Positions 1-7,408 are shown, counted from the first letter of the stretch. The stretch is 12,681 bases of DNA from Caldifarciminota bacterium (GCA_026986655.1 JALSOD010000042.1:1-12681), one strand, 5' to 3'. Notes: generated by a model from the sequence alone, not told the origin. A program made the numbers and translations.

Positions 1-790
1 CCGGTTCCTCCCCTTTAAGCTCTACGTAGGCATCTTTAAAAGGGTGCCTCCAGCTATCAAAAAGTTCTCTACCTTTGAGGTAAAGTGCTCTATTTTCGTT
101 CCAGAGAGGCACACGATCAGCGAGAGTTCCAATAGCGGCCATAACAAGGAGATCAGGCTTTTTTTCTACAATTTGCTCAATGTTCCAGCCTTTGTAAACT
201 TTAAGAAGTGCCCATGCGACTTTAAAAGCGACACCTACACCTGCAAGATATGGAAAGCTCGTACCTCCCAATTTGGGATTAATTACCACAGTGTCGGGTA
301 ATTTGCTTGGAATTTCATGATGGTCAGTAATGATTACGTCAATCCCCATATCACGTGCGATCTCCACCTCCTCCACTGACCCCATACCACTGTCAACAGT
401 TACGATAAGTTTTACCCCTTGATCTTTGACAATTTCAAGTCCCTTCTTAGAGAGGCCGTGACCTTCGGTGGCTTTTGACGGAATGTAGTAAGTTGTGATA
501 CCCCCAAGAAAATCTATAGTGCTTCTAAGAACATAGGTTGAGGTAACACCATCTGCATCTTCGTGCCCCCATACACAAATTTTTTCGCGTCTTCCGATTG
601 CAGTTAGCAACTTCCTCACTGCCTTTGGAATATCCACAATTCCCTCAGGGGGCGTAAGATTTTTGACATCCGGCTCAAAAGTTACTGGGATAAGGTCCGG
701 ATGTTTAAGTCCCCGGTCATAGAGTATTTTGGCGAGTTCTTCATCAAGATTGTACTGAATTTTTAACTTTTCGACGACCTCATCCATCAT
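1..790 (-). CDS. recJ: RecJ-like single-stranded-DNA exonuclease, DHH family (partial, N-terminal 263 residues)
   Basis: The C-terminus runs off the left edge. The visible part carries the DHH phosphoesterase motifs in order: motif I GHEDADG (His76, Asp78, Asp80), motif II VTVDSG (Asp133), motif III TDHH (Asp156-His157-His158) and motif IV IGTLADRVPL (Asp225). These residues bind the metal ions used to hydrolyse phosphodiester bonds. RecJ degrades single-stranded DNA 5' to 3' in recombination and mismatch repair, in the cytoplasm. The DHHA1 and OB-fold regions expected in a protein of roughly 560 residues would lie outside the window. The start at 790 (Met-Met-Asp) follows AAGGAG with 7 bases of spacing. 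A GTG or internal ATG is not needed. It lies 20 bases after tRNA-Ser and overlaps the end of the methyltransferase reading frame by 11 bases. Motif I begins with His where many bacterial RecJ have Asp, so another DHH nuclease close to RecJ is possible. Confidence 0.88.
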   Translation of the reverse strand, partial: MMDEVVEKLKIQYNLDEELAKILYDRGLKHPDLIPVTFEPDVKNLTPPEGIVDIPKAVRKLLTAIGRREKICVWGHEDADGVTSTYVLRSTIDFLGGITTYYIPSKATEGHGLSKKGLEIVKDQGVKLIVTVDSGMGSVEEVEIARDMGIDVIITDHHEIPSKLPDTVVINPKLGGTSFPYLAGVGVAFKVAWALLKVYKGWNIEQIVEKKPDLLVMAAIGTLADRVPLWNENRALYLKGRELFDSWRHPFKDAYVELKGEEP

Positions 791-1508
791 ATTGAGACTC
801 CTTGCTATCATGGCGGAGGGGGTGGGATTCGAACCCACGATCCCCTTTATGGGGATACGCGATTTCGAATCGCGCGCCTTCATCCACTCGGCCACCCCTC
901 CGCATCACCACAATATACTTTCCCTCCAGATAATCAAGTGAATAATAGTAAGCCGAAAATCCGTATATCTCAACCATCGTCAAAAAACTTTCTGGCTCTT
1001 TGGATACTATTTTGCCAACTTTCATGAGTTTCCATAACCTTGAGTAAATGTTGGTGTAAATACCAGGCTTGAGATGGGTTACTATCCCTATTCCTCCTTC
1101 ATCAAGTAAATCTCGCATTTTTTCAATAAATTCTTCATGATATCTACCAACTACAGGAAGAACCTCCATCATGATAATAACATCAAACTTACCCTCAATT
1201 TCAAGGAAATCTTTACATTCAAATCTAACATTTGGAAGCTTATTCTTCCTTTTTGCCCAACTTATCAACTCAGGGGATAAGTCAATGGAGAGTATATCGA
1301 ATTGGGGAAAGAGTTTGCCTATACGTCTTGATAAAAATCCTGCCCCGCAGCCCACTTCAAGCAACCTCCCTCTTTTCAAACCACTTTCTTTCAGTATACT
1401 AATAAAACTTTTTACCGACTTTTCTCGCCATCTTTGTAACGGAGGACCTGAAAAAGCAAGCTCTCTTAGTCGCGGCAATGAATAATACAATTCTTTCAAA
1501 CTTTTCAT
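780..1508 (-). CDS. Class I SAM-dependent methyltransferase; reading frame continues through tRNA-Ser
   Basis: This is a Rossmann-fold methyltransferase of unknown substrate. Motif I is LLEVGCGAG (residues 49-57), which binds S-adenosylmethionine. The acidic end of strand 2 is ILSIDLS (72-78), and the motif IV region is KFDVIIMMEVL (107-117). The organisation resembles the Methyltransf_11/25 small-molecule or lipid methyltransferases, but nothing visible names the substrate. The sequence looks natural up to Met202 (905-903). From codon 203 onward the frame is the tRNA gene itself, and then 10 more codons to a TGA at 782-780 inside the recJ start. The real protein therefore either ends near residue 202 without its own stop, carries a tRNA-encoded tail of about 40 residues, or has lost its stop through an indel or sequencing error. 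The start at 1508 lacks a Shine-Dalgarno but has TATAAT 9 bases upstream. It is divergent from the radical SAM gene. Confidence 0.82.
   Translation of the reverse strand: MKSLKELYYSLPRLRELAFSGPPLQRWREKSVKSFISILKESGLKRGRLLEVGCGAGFLSRRIGKLFPQFDILSIDLSPELISWAKRKNKLPNVRFECKDFLEIEGKFDVIIMMEVLPVVGRYHEEFIEKMRDLLDEGGIGIVTHLKPGIYTNIYSRLWKLMKVGKIVSKEPESFLTMVEIYGFSAYYYSLDYLEGKYIVVMRRGGRVDEGARFEIAYPHKGDRGFESHPLRHDSKESQYDG
811..901 (-). tRNA. tRNA-Ser(CGA)
   Basis: Read on the minus strand, this folds as a type II tRNA. The acceptor stem is GGAGGGG paired with CCCCTCC, followed by discriminator G and an encoded CCA (811-813). The D stem is GCC/GGC. The anticodon stem is CGCGA/TCGCG around the loop TTCGAAA, giving anticodon CGA at 865-867, which decodes the serine codon UCG. 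A long variable arm (ATCCCC/GGGGAT) marks it as a serine-type tRNA. The T arm is GTGGG-TTCGAAT-CCCAC. It sits between the methyltransferase and recJ in the same orientation, so it may be cut out of a shared transcript. A weak internal promoter just upstream (TTGATT, 16 bases, TATTGT, inside the methyltransferase gene) is possible but unconvincing. Confidence 0.97.
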
Positions 1509-1517
1509 AGAAGTGAA

Positions 1518-1523
1518 ATTATA
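1518..1523 (-). promoter_or_regulatory. Probable -10 element for the methyltransferase gene (near-leaderless)
   Basis: On the minus strand a perfect TATAAT ends 9 bases before the ATG at 1508. Transcription starting about 7 bases after the last -10 base would leave only about 3 bases of 5' leader. There is no AGGAGG-like sequence before the ATG. The -35 is poor (an xxGACA hexamer about 19 bases upstream), so the call rests on the -10 and its position. Confidence 0.45.
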
Positions 1524-1541
1524 ATGTCAAAGAGTTATTCG

Positions 1542-1570
1542 TTGTCTTTACATGGCAAACCAGTTATTAT
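1542..1570 (+). promoter_or_regulatory. Probable promoter of the radical SAM-MoxR-DUF58-transglutaminase operon (leaderless)
   Basis: TTGTCT (1542-1547) is followed after 17 bases by TATTAT (1565-1570), a good sigma-70-type spacing. Seven bases after the last -10 base is position 1577, which is the A of the chosen ATG, so the transcript would start at the start codon. No Shine-Dalgarno is present before 1577. If translation starts instead at Met6 (1592), the leader would be 15 bases with only a weak GAAAG. Confidence 0.5.
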
Positions 1571-1576
1571 AAAAAT

Positions 1577-2605
1577 ATGCTGAAAGAAGCGATGTTTTAC
1601 GAGATATATGACAATGAACGGGTGAGATGCCTCGAGTGTCGTCAGTATTGTATCATTAAAAAGGGACGCTACGGGGTTTGTGGGGTAAAGAAAAACATGG
1701 ATAACAAGCTTTATTCGCTCGTTTACGGTAAACCAATAGCTATTAATCTTGACCCTATTGAGAAGAAACCGCTTTTCCATTTTTTGCCCGGTTCAAGGGC
1801 ACTTTCCTATGCAACAGTAGGATGTAATTTTAAATGCTTATTCTGCCAGAATTGGGATATTTCCCAGATGCCAAGAGATAAGTACCATAGAATTGAAGGG
1901 TATGACGTATCACCCGAGGAAATGGTTCAACTCGCCCTTAAATACCATGCTGAGGTGATAGCTCACACCTACACTGAGCCAAGTATCTTTTTCGACTACG
2001 CGTATGATATTGCGAAACTTTCTGATAAATACGGCATAAAAAATGTCTTTGTAACTAACGGGTATATCTCGCCAAAAGCACTTGAAGCTATAAGACCGTA
2101 TTTACACGCGGTCAATATTGATCTCAAAGGCTGGAGTGAGGAATATTACAGGAAAATTATAGGTGCAAAGCTCTCCGAGGTTCTCGACTCCGTGAAGCTA
2201 CATAAGAAACTCGGAATCTGGGTGGAGCTCACAACACTGATCGTACCAGGATGGAACGATACCGAAGATCAAATAAGGGAGATTGCAAGATTTATAAGAG
2301 ACGAAGTTGGGCCAGAAACTCCGTGGCATATTTCAAGATTTCACCCTGCTTACAAAATGAGAGACTACCCTCCAACTCCCATTGAAACATTAAAGATGGC
2401 ATACAGAATAGGGAAAGAAGAGGGGTTGCGATTCGTCTATCTTGGAAATGTTCCTGGAGATGAAACCGAAAATACTTACTGCCCACGGTGTGGCCGATTG
2501 TTGATTAGAAGGTGGGGATTTGAAATCTTAGAAAATCACCTTGTAGATGGGAAATGTCCCTACTGTGGAGAAAAAATTGAGGGAGTATGGAATCAAGAAA
2601 AATAA
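1577..2605 (+). CDS. amrS: AmmeMemoRadiSam-type radical SAM enzyme
   Basis: This is a radical SAM protein of the family named for its frequent genomic company with AMMECR1 and Memo proteins; its reaction is not established. Cys83, Cys87 and Cys90 form the CX3CX2C motif (CNFKCLFCQNW) that binds the 4Fe-4S cluster used to cleave S-adenosylmethionine. The N-terminal cysteines Cys18, Cys21, Cys25 and Cys35 resemble those in pyruvate-formate-lyase-activating-enzyme-like relatives. The C-terminus carries a zinc-ribbon-like pair, CPRC (302-305) and CPYC (327-330). At 342 residues it has the expected length, and the N-terminus MLKEAMFYE fits the family, which supports the start at 1577. No AMMECR1 or Memo gene lies in the window. 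The last 19 bases overlap moxR, which implies co-expression with the MoxR module. An alternative label would be PflA-like activating enzyme. Confidence 0.9.
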   Translation: MLKEAMFYEIYDNERVRCLECRQYCIIKKGRYGVCGVKKNMDNKLYSLVYGKPIAINLDPIEKKPLFHFLPGSRALSYATVGCNFKCLFCQNWDISQMPRDKYHRIEGYDVSPEEMVQLALKYHAEVIAHTYTEPSIFFDYAYDIAKLSDKYGIKNVFVTNGYISPKALEAIRPYLHAVNIDLKGWSEEYYRKIIGAKLSEVLDSVKLHKKLGIWVELTTLIVPGWNDTEDQIREIARFIRDEVGPETPWHISRFHPAYKMRDYPPTPIETLKMAYRIGKEEGLRFVYLGNVPGDETENTYCPRCGRLLIRRWGFEILENHLVDGKCPYCGEKIEGVWNQEK

Positions 2606-3495
2606 TTGAGGCTGTTGAACAGGTTATAAAAGGCAAGAGAGAACAGATTGAGCTTGTACTTACTGCACTTCTCGCAAAGGGACATGTTTTAATCGAAGAC
2701 ATCCCCGGGATCGGTAAGACGACACTCGCTATAGCTTTTGCCAGGGTAACCGGACTCGATTTCACGCGAATTCAATTCACAAGTGACCTCCTCCCTGCTG
2801 ATATCATAGGAGCCGTTGTCTTTGATAGGAAAACCGAGAGATTCGTTTTTCGAAAGGGCCCAATTTTCAAAAATATTGTCCTTGCCGATGAGATTAATCG
2901 TGCAACCCCAAAAACCCAGTCTGCTCTCCTTGAAGCTATGGGAGAAGGTCAGGTTACAGTGGAAGGAATTTCATACAGGCTACCCGAACCTTTCCTCGTT
3001 ATTGCAACGGAAAATCCCATCGAGCATTACGGGACCTTTCCGCTTCCTGAATCCCAGCTCGATAGATTTATGATGAGATTTGAGATGGGTTATCCCGACG
3101 AAAACGCAGAAATGGAGATACTCCAGAACGGTAATCTGCATGAAAAGGCACGGAAATTGGAACCAATCATATCCCCTGAAGAAGTTATGAACGCACGTAA
3201 AGAGGTTGAAAATATTTTTGTAGACGAGAAAATCTTTGAATACGTGATGAAAATCGCGAAAGCCACCCGCAAAAAATTTATTTTTGGGATGTCGACAAGG
3301 GCGACTATTGATCTTGTCAAAGCTGCTAAGGCCTTTGCATACATAAAGGACAGGGATTTTGTCATCCCTGAAGACATTAAAACCCTGTCAAAATTTGTTG
3401 TTCCTCACCGATTGATAATTCGGGACTCATTTGATTTGAAATCAAGAGTTATAAAATTTACTGAACTACTCAATGAGATTCAGGTTCCAGTTTAA
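2587..3495 (+). CDS. moxR: MoxR-family AAA+ ATPase
   Basis: This is a cytoplasmic AAA+ ATPase of the MoxR type, thought to act as a chaperone that activates or assembles partner proteins, often those with von Willebrand-like or DUF58 domains. It has Walker A GIGKTT (residues 41-46), Walker B VLADEINR with Asp101-Glu102, sensor I ATEN with Asn143, an arginine finger in LDRF (Arg160) and a C-terminal helical lid with STRATI as sensor II. The length of 302 residues is typical. The start at 2587 overlaps the radical SAM gene by 19 bases, and GGGAG lies almost against the ATG, so translation probably depends on coupling. The next gene starts 23 bases before its stop. The order moxR-DUF58-transglutaminase is a very common conserved cassette. 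Confidence 0.95.
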   Translation: MESRKIIEAVEQVIKGKREQIELVLTALLAKGHVLIEDIPGIGKTTLAIAFARVTGLDFTRIQFTSDLLPADIIGAVVFDRKTERFVFRKGPIFKNIVLADEINRATPKTQSALLEAMGEGQVTVEGISYRLPEPFLVIATENPIEHYGTFPLPESQLDRFMMRFEMGYPDENAEMEILQNGNLHEKARKLEPIISPEEVMNARKEVENIFVDEKIFEYVMKIAKATRKKFIFGMSTRATIDLVKAAKAFAYIKDRDFVIPEDIKTLSKFVVPHRLIIRDSFDLKSRVIKFTELLNEIQVPV

Positions 3496-4360
3496 AGATA
3501 GAACATCCTACATAAAAATCAACAAGTGGGGAACATTTTACATTCTATTAACAATTGCGGTTGGGTTTGCAGCGACAAACACCATGAACAACCTCCTGTA
3601 CCTCGTCCTTGCATTTTTACTCTCACTCATGACAGTTTCCGGAATCGTTTCAAGGAGAAACCTGAGAGAAATAGAATTCAGTGTTACTCCTCCGCCAGAG
3701 ATTTACAAGAACAAACCAGCTTATTTTGTCGTAAACATCCGAAGCAGAAGAGGTAAAAAATTCAATATTTTTGTTGAACTTGAAGGTGTCAGGCAAGGTC
3801 TTCAAGTCATCGGAAAGAATGAACAACTGGCAATTCCGGTAATTTTCAGGAAAAGAGGCGTGAGGAAAATAATCAATTTCAAGATATCTTCTTCCTTTCC
3901 TTTCAGCTTCTTTACCCGTGAGGAAAATTTCAATTTAAACCTTGAGATTACAGTTTTCCCCGAAATTTTTGATGTATCTAAAAGGATTAAATCCTTTAGA
4001 GAAAGATTTTCATCTGGAGAAATCGAAAGCCAGAAACCGGGTACCGGAGGAGATTTCCTCGGACTGAGAGAATACTACGATGGTGATCCTGTTAGACTCA
4101 TCCATTGGAAGGCATCTGCAAGGAATGATGAGCTCTACACCAAAATCTTTTTGGGGCCGGGATGGAAAGAAATAATTTTAAGTGAAGATGATCTAACTGA
4201 AAGTGATTTTGAGAAAAGGATAGACGAAATGGCGTCTCTTGCAGTCTCTCTTCTCGCCAGTGGCTATTCAGTGGGAATAAAAATGGGCGAACTCAATATT
4301 CCGCCGGACACAGGAAATCTTCAAAAACATAAAATTTTAAGGGAGCTTGCCCTGCTATGA
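3473..4360 (+). CDS. DUF58 domain membrane protein
   Basis: This is a DUF58 protein, the usual partner of MoxR ATPases; its biochemical role is unknown. Two adjacent hydrophobic segments (about residues 21-36 and 39-58) anchor it in the inner membrane. A beta-rich cytoplasmic or periplasmic domain follows, and then the DUF58 signature at residues 193-217, recognisable by GDFLGLREY, DGDPVR and HWKASAR (His211, Trp212, Lys213). After the signature comes a short segment ending in IPPDTG (residues 276-281), like the short DUF58 proteins that sit next to DUF3488 transglutaminases. I see no intact metal-ion-dependent adhesion site. The start at 3473 overlaps moxR by 23 bases and has no Shine-Dalgarno, so coupled translation is likely. 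The stop overlaps the next start as ATGA. Confidence 0.92.
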   Translation: MRFRFQFKDRTSYIKINKWGTFYILLTIAVGFAATNTMNNLLYLVLAFLLSLMTVSGIVSRRNLREIEFSVTPPPEIYKNKPAYFVVNIRSRRGKKFNIFVELEGVRQGLQVIGKNEQLAIPVIFRKRGVRKIINFKISSSFPFSFFTREENFNLNLEITVFPEIFDVSKRIKSFRERFSSGEIESQKPGTGGDFLGLREYYDGDPVRLIHWKASARNDELYTKIFLGPGWKEIILSEDDLTESDFEKRIDEMASLAVSLLASGYSVGIKMGELNIPPDTGNLQKHKILRELALL

Positions 4361-6294
4361 TGAAGATACTGATAACAGAATCAATAGTATTGAGTTTTTT
4401 AACATTAATTGCGATCTTTCCTTACATTTCCCCTGCAGTGACAGTCCTTTTTATCCTCATATATGGCTTACTACTATACAACAGCCTGAATGGAAAAGTA
4501 TTACTCAAAGGCAAAATTCCTAACGTAATTTCAATTCTCTTATCCATAGTCTTTTTAAGCCAGATAAGAATGAACAACCTTGTGAAGCCCGTGATGTATT
4601 TGCTACTTTCTCTCAACGCAATTAAATTCCTGAGCGACAAAAAATCCAAAGATTTTTTGCAAATACTTGTTCTCAATTTCCTGATAGTAACCGCCATCTC
4701 AACGTTCACCGCAGATATCAGCTATCTATTGCTACTTCTTGTTTTTATAGCCGTTGCAGTAAATTTTTTAGTGAATATCAACACCTTTGAGAGTTTTGGC
4801 AACCAGGTTTTCCCATCCAATGATTTTCTAAAGTCCTGGAAGGTCAGCGGGAAGATTTTTCTGGTTTCAATCCCACTTGCCGTAATCTTCTTTTACTTTC
4901 TCCCAAGAAGTGGAAGTGCATATTTTTTAGGTGGTGGGCCTGTGGAAAGGAAAATAGGCTTTACTAACAGAATTGACATCAACAACATCGAGAAATTGTT
5001 GAGGAGTAAGAAAGTCGCCTTTAGAGTGAAAGTTTTGAGAGGGAAATTGCCCCCTCTACCCTACTGGAGGGGCAAGACCTATGAAATCTACAGAAAGGGG
5101 ATGTGGTTCCACAAAAAAGAAGCGGTAGGGATTTTCCCCATTAAAAGATTGGCATTCATTCTGGGCCCCAAAATCAAAGGAGACACGGTGATTCAACAAA
5201 TAACAATGGAGCCGGGCTCCCGGGGAGTCATTTTTGGACTCGATAAACCAATCGGAGGAAATTTTCCATTTAGAGTCTATGCAACGAGAAGCCTGAACTT
5301 TAAAACAGATTTCTATGGCAGACGGAATTATAAAATCTATTCTGTAAGATCCAATTTTCTGCCCGATACAGTGAGAGACCAGTGCTTAACCTATGTTCCA
5401 CCATCCCTTAAGGATACGTTAGTAAAGTTGTTCAAAAACGTTTACGACAAACCTGAGAAAATGGCCTATAAACTGGTTCTCTATTTCAGATCAAGATTTA
5501 AGTATTCTCTTAACTTTTCCATTCCAGAGGGTGAAAATCCGGTTCTCTACTTCCTCACAAAATCCAGGATCGGTCATTGTGAACTTTTTGCAACGTCAAT
5601 GGCCCTTATTTTAAGAAGCTTCGGCATCCCGACGAGACTCGTTGGAGGTTATCTCGGAGCTATTCACAGTAAAATCGGGAATTACTATATAGTCCGGGAG
5701 AATGATGCCCACACGTGGGTTGAAGTGTACATTCCAGATAAGGGCTGGGAGAAATTTGATCCATCACCTCCTGCACCACGCAAGAAAAGAGCCCTTTTAA
5801 ACGTTTCGTTACTCATGGACTATGTAAAACTCATCTGGTATAACCACGTAATAAATTACGATGTTTATTCCCAGCTTGGAATCATTGAAAGTGTTTCTCG
5901 CGGTGTGAGACCCAGCCTGTACTCCCATCAGATTCAGAGTAAGAGAAGATTTACCGGTTTGATACTCATTTCTCTTCTGATTTTTGTAATTTTACTGCTA
6001 AGATTAAATAAAAGGCTTCAGCAAGAGACATTCTACGATAAATCCCTAAAGATTTTGAAGAAATTGGGATTGGAAAAGTACCCCTGGGAAACACCCACAG
6101 AATTTCAAAAAAGAATAGAAGAGGAAAGTGTAAGAGAGGTCTTTTCGAAAATAACAACGCTGTACCTCGAAGTAGAATTTGGTAAAAAAGAACTTCATTT
6201 CAACGAAAAGGAACTAACTGATCAGCTGAGAGAAGTAGTAAAAAGGGCAAAGAAGGAGAATAAAGGAGACTCAGGTCAAAATATGGGGAATTGA
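4357..6294 (+). CDS. DUF3488/transglutaminase-like/DUF4129 membrane protein (TgpA-like)
   Basis: The large membrane protein has about six to seven hydrophobic helices between residues 5 and 183 (DUF3488 region). A periplasmic transglutaminase-like domain follows, then one transmembrane helix at about 534-554 and a cytoplasmic DUF4129-like tail with PWETPTEFQKR. The papain-like triad is intact: Cys408 in GHCELFAT, His452 in AHTWVEVY and Asp468 in FDPSP. The family relative TgpA of Pseudomonas aeruginosa is important for growth, and periplasmic cysteine-protease or transglutaminase activity has been proposed; the substrate is not known. The start at 4357 makes a 4-base ATGA overlap with the DUF58 gene, with GGAG about 12 bases upstream. 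Met2 at 4360 is an equal alternative. It is the last gene of the four-gene operon. Confidence 0.93.
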   Translation: MMKILITESIVLSFLTLIAIFPYISPAVTVLFILIYGLLLYNSLNGKVLLKGKIPNVISILLSIVFLSQIRMNNLVKPVMYLLLSLNAIKFLSDKKSKDFLQILVLNFLIVTAISTFTADISYLLLLLVFIAVAVNFLVNINTFESFGNQVFPSNDFLKSWKVSGKIFLVSIPLAVIFFYFLPRSGSAYFLGGGPVERKIGFTNRIDINNIEKLLRSKKVAFRVKVLRGKLPPLPYWRGKTYEIYRKGMWFHKKEAVGIFPIKRLAFILGPKIKGDTVIQQITMEPGSRGVIFGLDKPIGGNFPFRVYATRSLNFKTDFYGRRNYKIYSVRSNFLPDTVRDQCLTYVPPSLKDTLVKLFKNVYDKPEKMAYKLVLYFRSRFKYSLNFSIPEGENPVLYFLTKSRIGHCELFATSMALILRSFGIPTRLVGGYLGAIHSKIGNYYIVRENDAHTWVEVYIPDKGWEKFDPSPPAPRKKRALLNVSLLMDYVKLIWYNHVINYDVYSQLGIIESVSRGVRPSLYSHQIQSKRRFTGLILISLLIFVILLLRLNKRLQQETFYDKSLKILKKLGLEKYPWETPTEFQKRIEEESVREVFSKITTLYLEVEFGKKELHFNEKELTDQLREVVKRAKKENKGDSGQNMGN

Positions 6295-6597
6295 TAGTTT
6301 ACCAATTACAGTTAACCGCTTAATTCCATATAAAATGTTTCCCAAATCCCTCTCTATGGCAAAAGGGAAACACAGGAGAGTTCCAAAAATCCCCCTTGGT
6401 CAAGGAGGATTTTTAACTCTGCTGGAATATTACTGACACATATCCAACTTTCACGGTGTTTAATGTCTATATCAACTTTTGCAGTTGACTATAGTTAATA
6501 ATCTTATCTCTTATTCCATCTTCCTGTTATTCAAAGGTTATAGCATGTTTCCCTGAGAGAGAATGAACATCCTGGAGATGATTACCACGTAAAGAAT
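6295..6597. other. Intergenic region between convergent genes
   Basis: This 303-base spacer separates the ends of the transglutaminase gene and the enoyl-CoA hydratase gene. It holds the hairpin at 6385-6414, a loose inverted repeat GTTTCCC/GGGAAAC (6337-6343 and 6365-6371) and a near-palindrome around ACTATAGT (6485-6498). A 33-codon ORF starting at 6335 runs through the hairpin and is not believable as a gene. I see no RNA gene. Confidence 0.6.
6385..6414. terminator. Bidirectional rho-independent terminator hairpin
   Basis: The arms AAAAATCCCCCTTG and CAAGGAGGATTTTT pair along 13 of 14 positions with one C-A mismatch (6393/6406) and a tiny loop. An A-run on one side and a T-run on the other make it read as a terminator in both directions. 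It lies 90 bases past the transglutaminase stop and about 180 bases past the end of the enoyl-CoA hydratase gene, so it can end both converging transcripts. The AAATCCCCC...GGATTT pattern also resembles dispersed repeats seen in many environmental genomes. Confidence 0.7.
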
Positions 6598-7341
6598 TCA
6601 CTTTTTCAAAAATTTTGCAAGTGCATCTCTCGCGATCTTGGTTTGAGCAAGAAAGACAAGCTCATCGGATGCAGATTCGAAAAATGTCATATTTCTTATT
6701 CTCGCAATCCATTTTTTGGCGACACGGGTAGCAATAGGGTCAGAGTCCCCGATTTTCCTTGCAATCTCCATTGCTTTGTCCATTAAATATTCTGGCTCAA
6801 CCAGAAAATCCACAATTCCAAACTCAAAGGCTTCCTCAGCAGTGATAGGATCACCAAGGAGCGTGATCCTTGCTGCTTTTTTCATACCGATTAAAGAAGG
6901 GCCGATTGTAAGACCGGCAGGTGGAATCAACCCAATTTTCACCTCGGGGAATGCAAACTTCGCTGCCTTAGAAGCTACAACAATATCAAACATCAGAGTC
7001 ATCTCGAATCCACCACCATAGGCAATACCATTGATTGCCCCGATCGTGGGTACTGGAAAATCAGATATTTTCCTCAATACCCTGGCAAATCCATCTGAGA
7101 AAAATTCGTAAAGCTCTTCGGATGTCTTCAAAACATCCATCTCTCCAATGTCATTACCTGCAGAAAAAGCCCGACCTTCGGCAGTAACTATCAACACTCT
7201 TAGATCCGTTCTTTCCCCTTCATTTGCCAGAATACCGTACAGCTCCTTCCACATCTCTCTGTTGAATGAGTTCAATTTATCAGACCGCGTAAACGTTATT
7301 ATTCCAACCCCACCATCAAACTTATAATCTATGTATTTCAT
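6598..7341 (-). CDS. Enoyl-CoA hydratase (crotonase family)
   Basis: This crotonase-fold enzyme is likely to hydrate trans-2-enoyl-CoA to 3-hydroxyacyl-CoA in the cytoplasm. Both catalytic glutamates of true hydratases are present: Glu113 in YGGGFE and Glu133 in FPEVKIG. They match Glu144 and Glu164 of rat mitochondrial enoyl-CoA hydratase. The oxyanion hole is formed by the FSAGND segment (59-64) and by Gly110. At 247 residues it is slightly shorter than the usual 255-260, the difference being at the N-terminus. The start at 7341 has a strong GGAGG 6 bases upstream. It is divergent from folP and alone on its strand. Crotonyl-CoA made by the glutaryl-CoA dehydrogenase encoded further right would be a suitable substrate; this link is inferred. 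Other crotonase activities (isomerase, short-chain hydrolase) cannot be excluded. Confidence 0.88.
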   Translation of the reverse strand: MKYIDYKFDGGVGIITFTRSDKLNSFNREMWKELYGILANEGERTDLRVLIVTAEGRAFSAGNDIGEMDVLKTSEELYEFFSDGFARVLRKISDFPVPTIGAINGIAYGGGFEMTLMFDIVVASKAAKFAFPEVKIGLIPPAGLTIGPSLIGMKKAARITLLGDPITAEEAFEFGIVDFLVEPEYLMDKAMEIARKIGDSDPIATRVAKKWIARIRNMTFFESASDELVFLAQTKIARDALAKFLKK

Positions 7342-7367
7342 TGTTTCCTCCTTTTTATTAAAAAATT

Positions 7368-7373
7368 ATCATA
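7368..7373 (-). promoter_or_regulatory. Probable -10 element of the enoyl-CoA hydratase gene
   Basis: On the minus strand TATGAT (5 of 6 consensus) lies 26 bases before the ATG at 7341. That gives a leader of about 20 bases, enough for the GGAGG ribosome site. No clear -35 hexamer is seen; the dyad at 7375-7389 occupies the spacer. Confidence 0.4.
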
Positions 7374-7374
7374 C

Positions 7375-7389
7375 GACGGACGAACCGTC
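7375..7389. promoter_or_regulatory. Small dyad between divergent promoters (possible operator)
   Basis: GACGG-ACGAA-CCGTC is a perfect 5-bp inverted repeat with a 5-base centre. It lies just upstream of the -10 boxes of both the enoyl-CoA hydratase (7368-7373, minus) and folP (7395-7400, plus). A protein bound here could control both genes. The short arms make chance occurrence quite possible. Confidence 0.3.
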
Positions 7390-7394
7390 AGCAT

Positions 7395-7400
7395 TATAAT
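7395..7400 (+). promoter_or_regulatory. Probable -10 element of folP (near-leaderless)
   Basis: A perfect TATAAT ends 8 bases before the folP ATG at 7409. The expected transcription start is about 7407, leaving a 2-base leader. There is no Shine-Dalgarno. The hexamer at -35 spacing (TACGAC, 7372-7377) is weak and overlaps the dyad. Confidence 0.5.
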
Positions 7401-7408
7401 TTTTCAAC

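Noticed and set aside
44..301. Plus-strand ORF of 85 codons near the left edge
   Set aside because: It lies opposite clear RecJ sequence with intact DHH motifs, so it is a shadow frame.
811..901. tRNA-Ser as an integration site for a mobile element
   Set aside because: No integrase, direct repeat of the tRNA 3' end or cargo genes are seen; the flanks are ordinary chromosomal genes.
6335..6436. 33-codon ORF with ATG in the spacer after the transglutaminase gene
   Set aside because: It runs through the terminator hairpin, has no ribosome site and no recognisable domain; it looks like a chance frame.
6485..6498. Near-palindrome around ACTATAGT as an operator
   Set aside because: It lies between the 3' ends of convergent genes, with no promoter to regulate.
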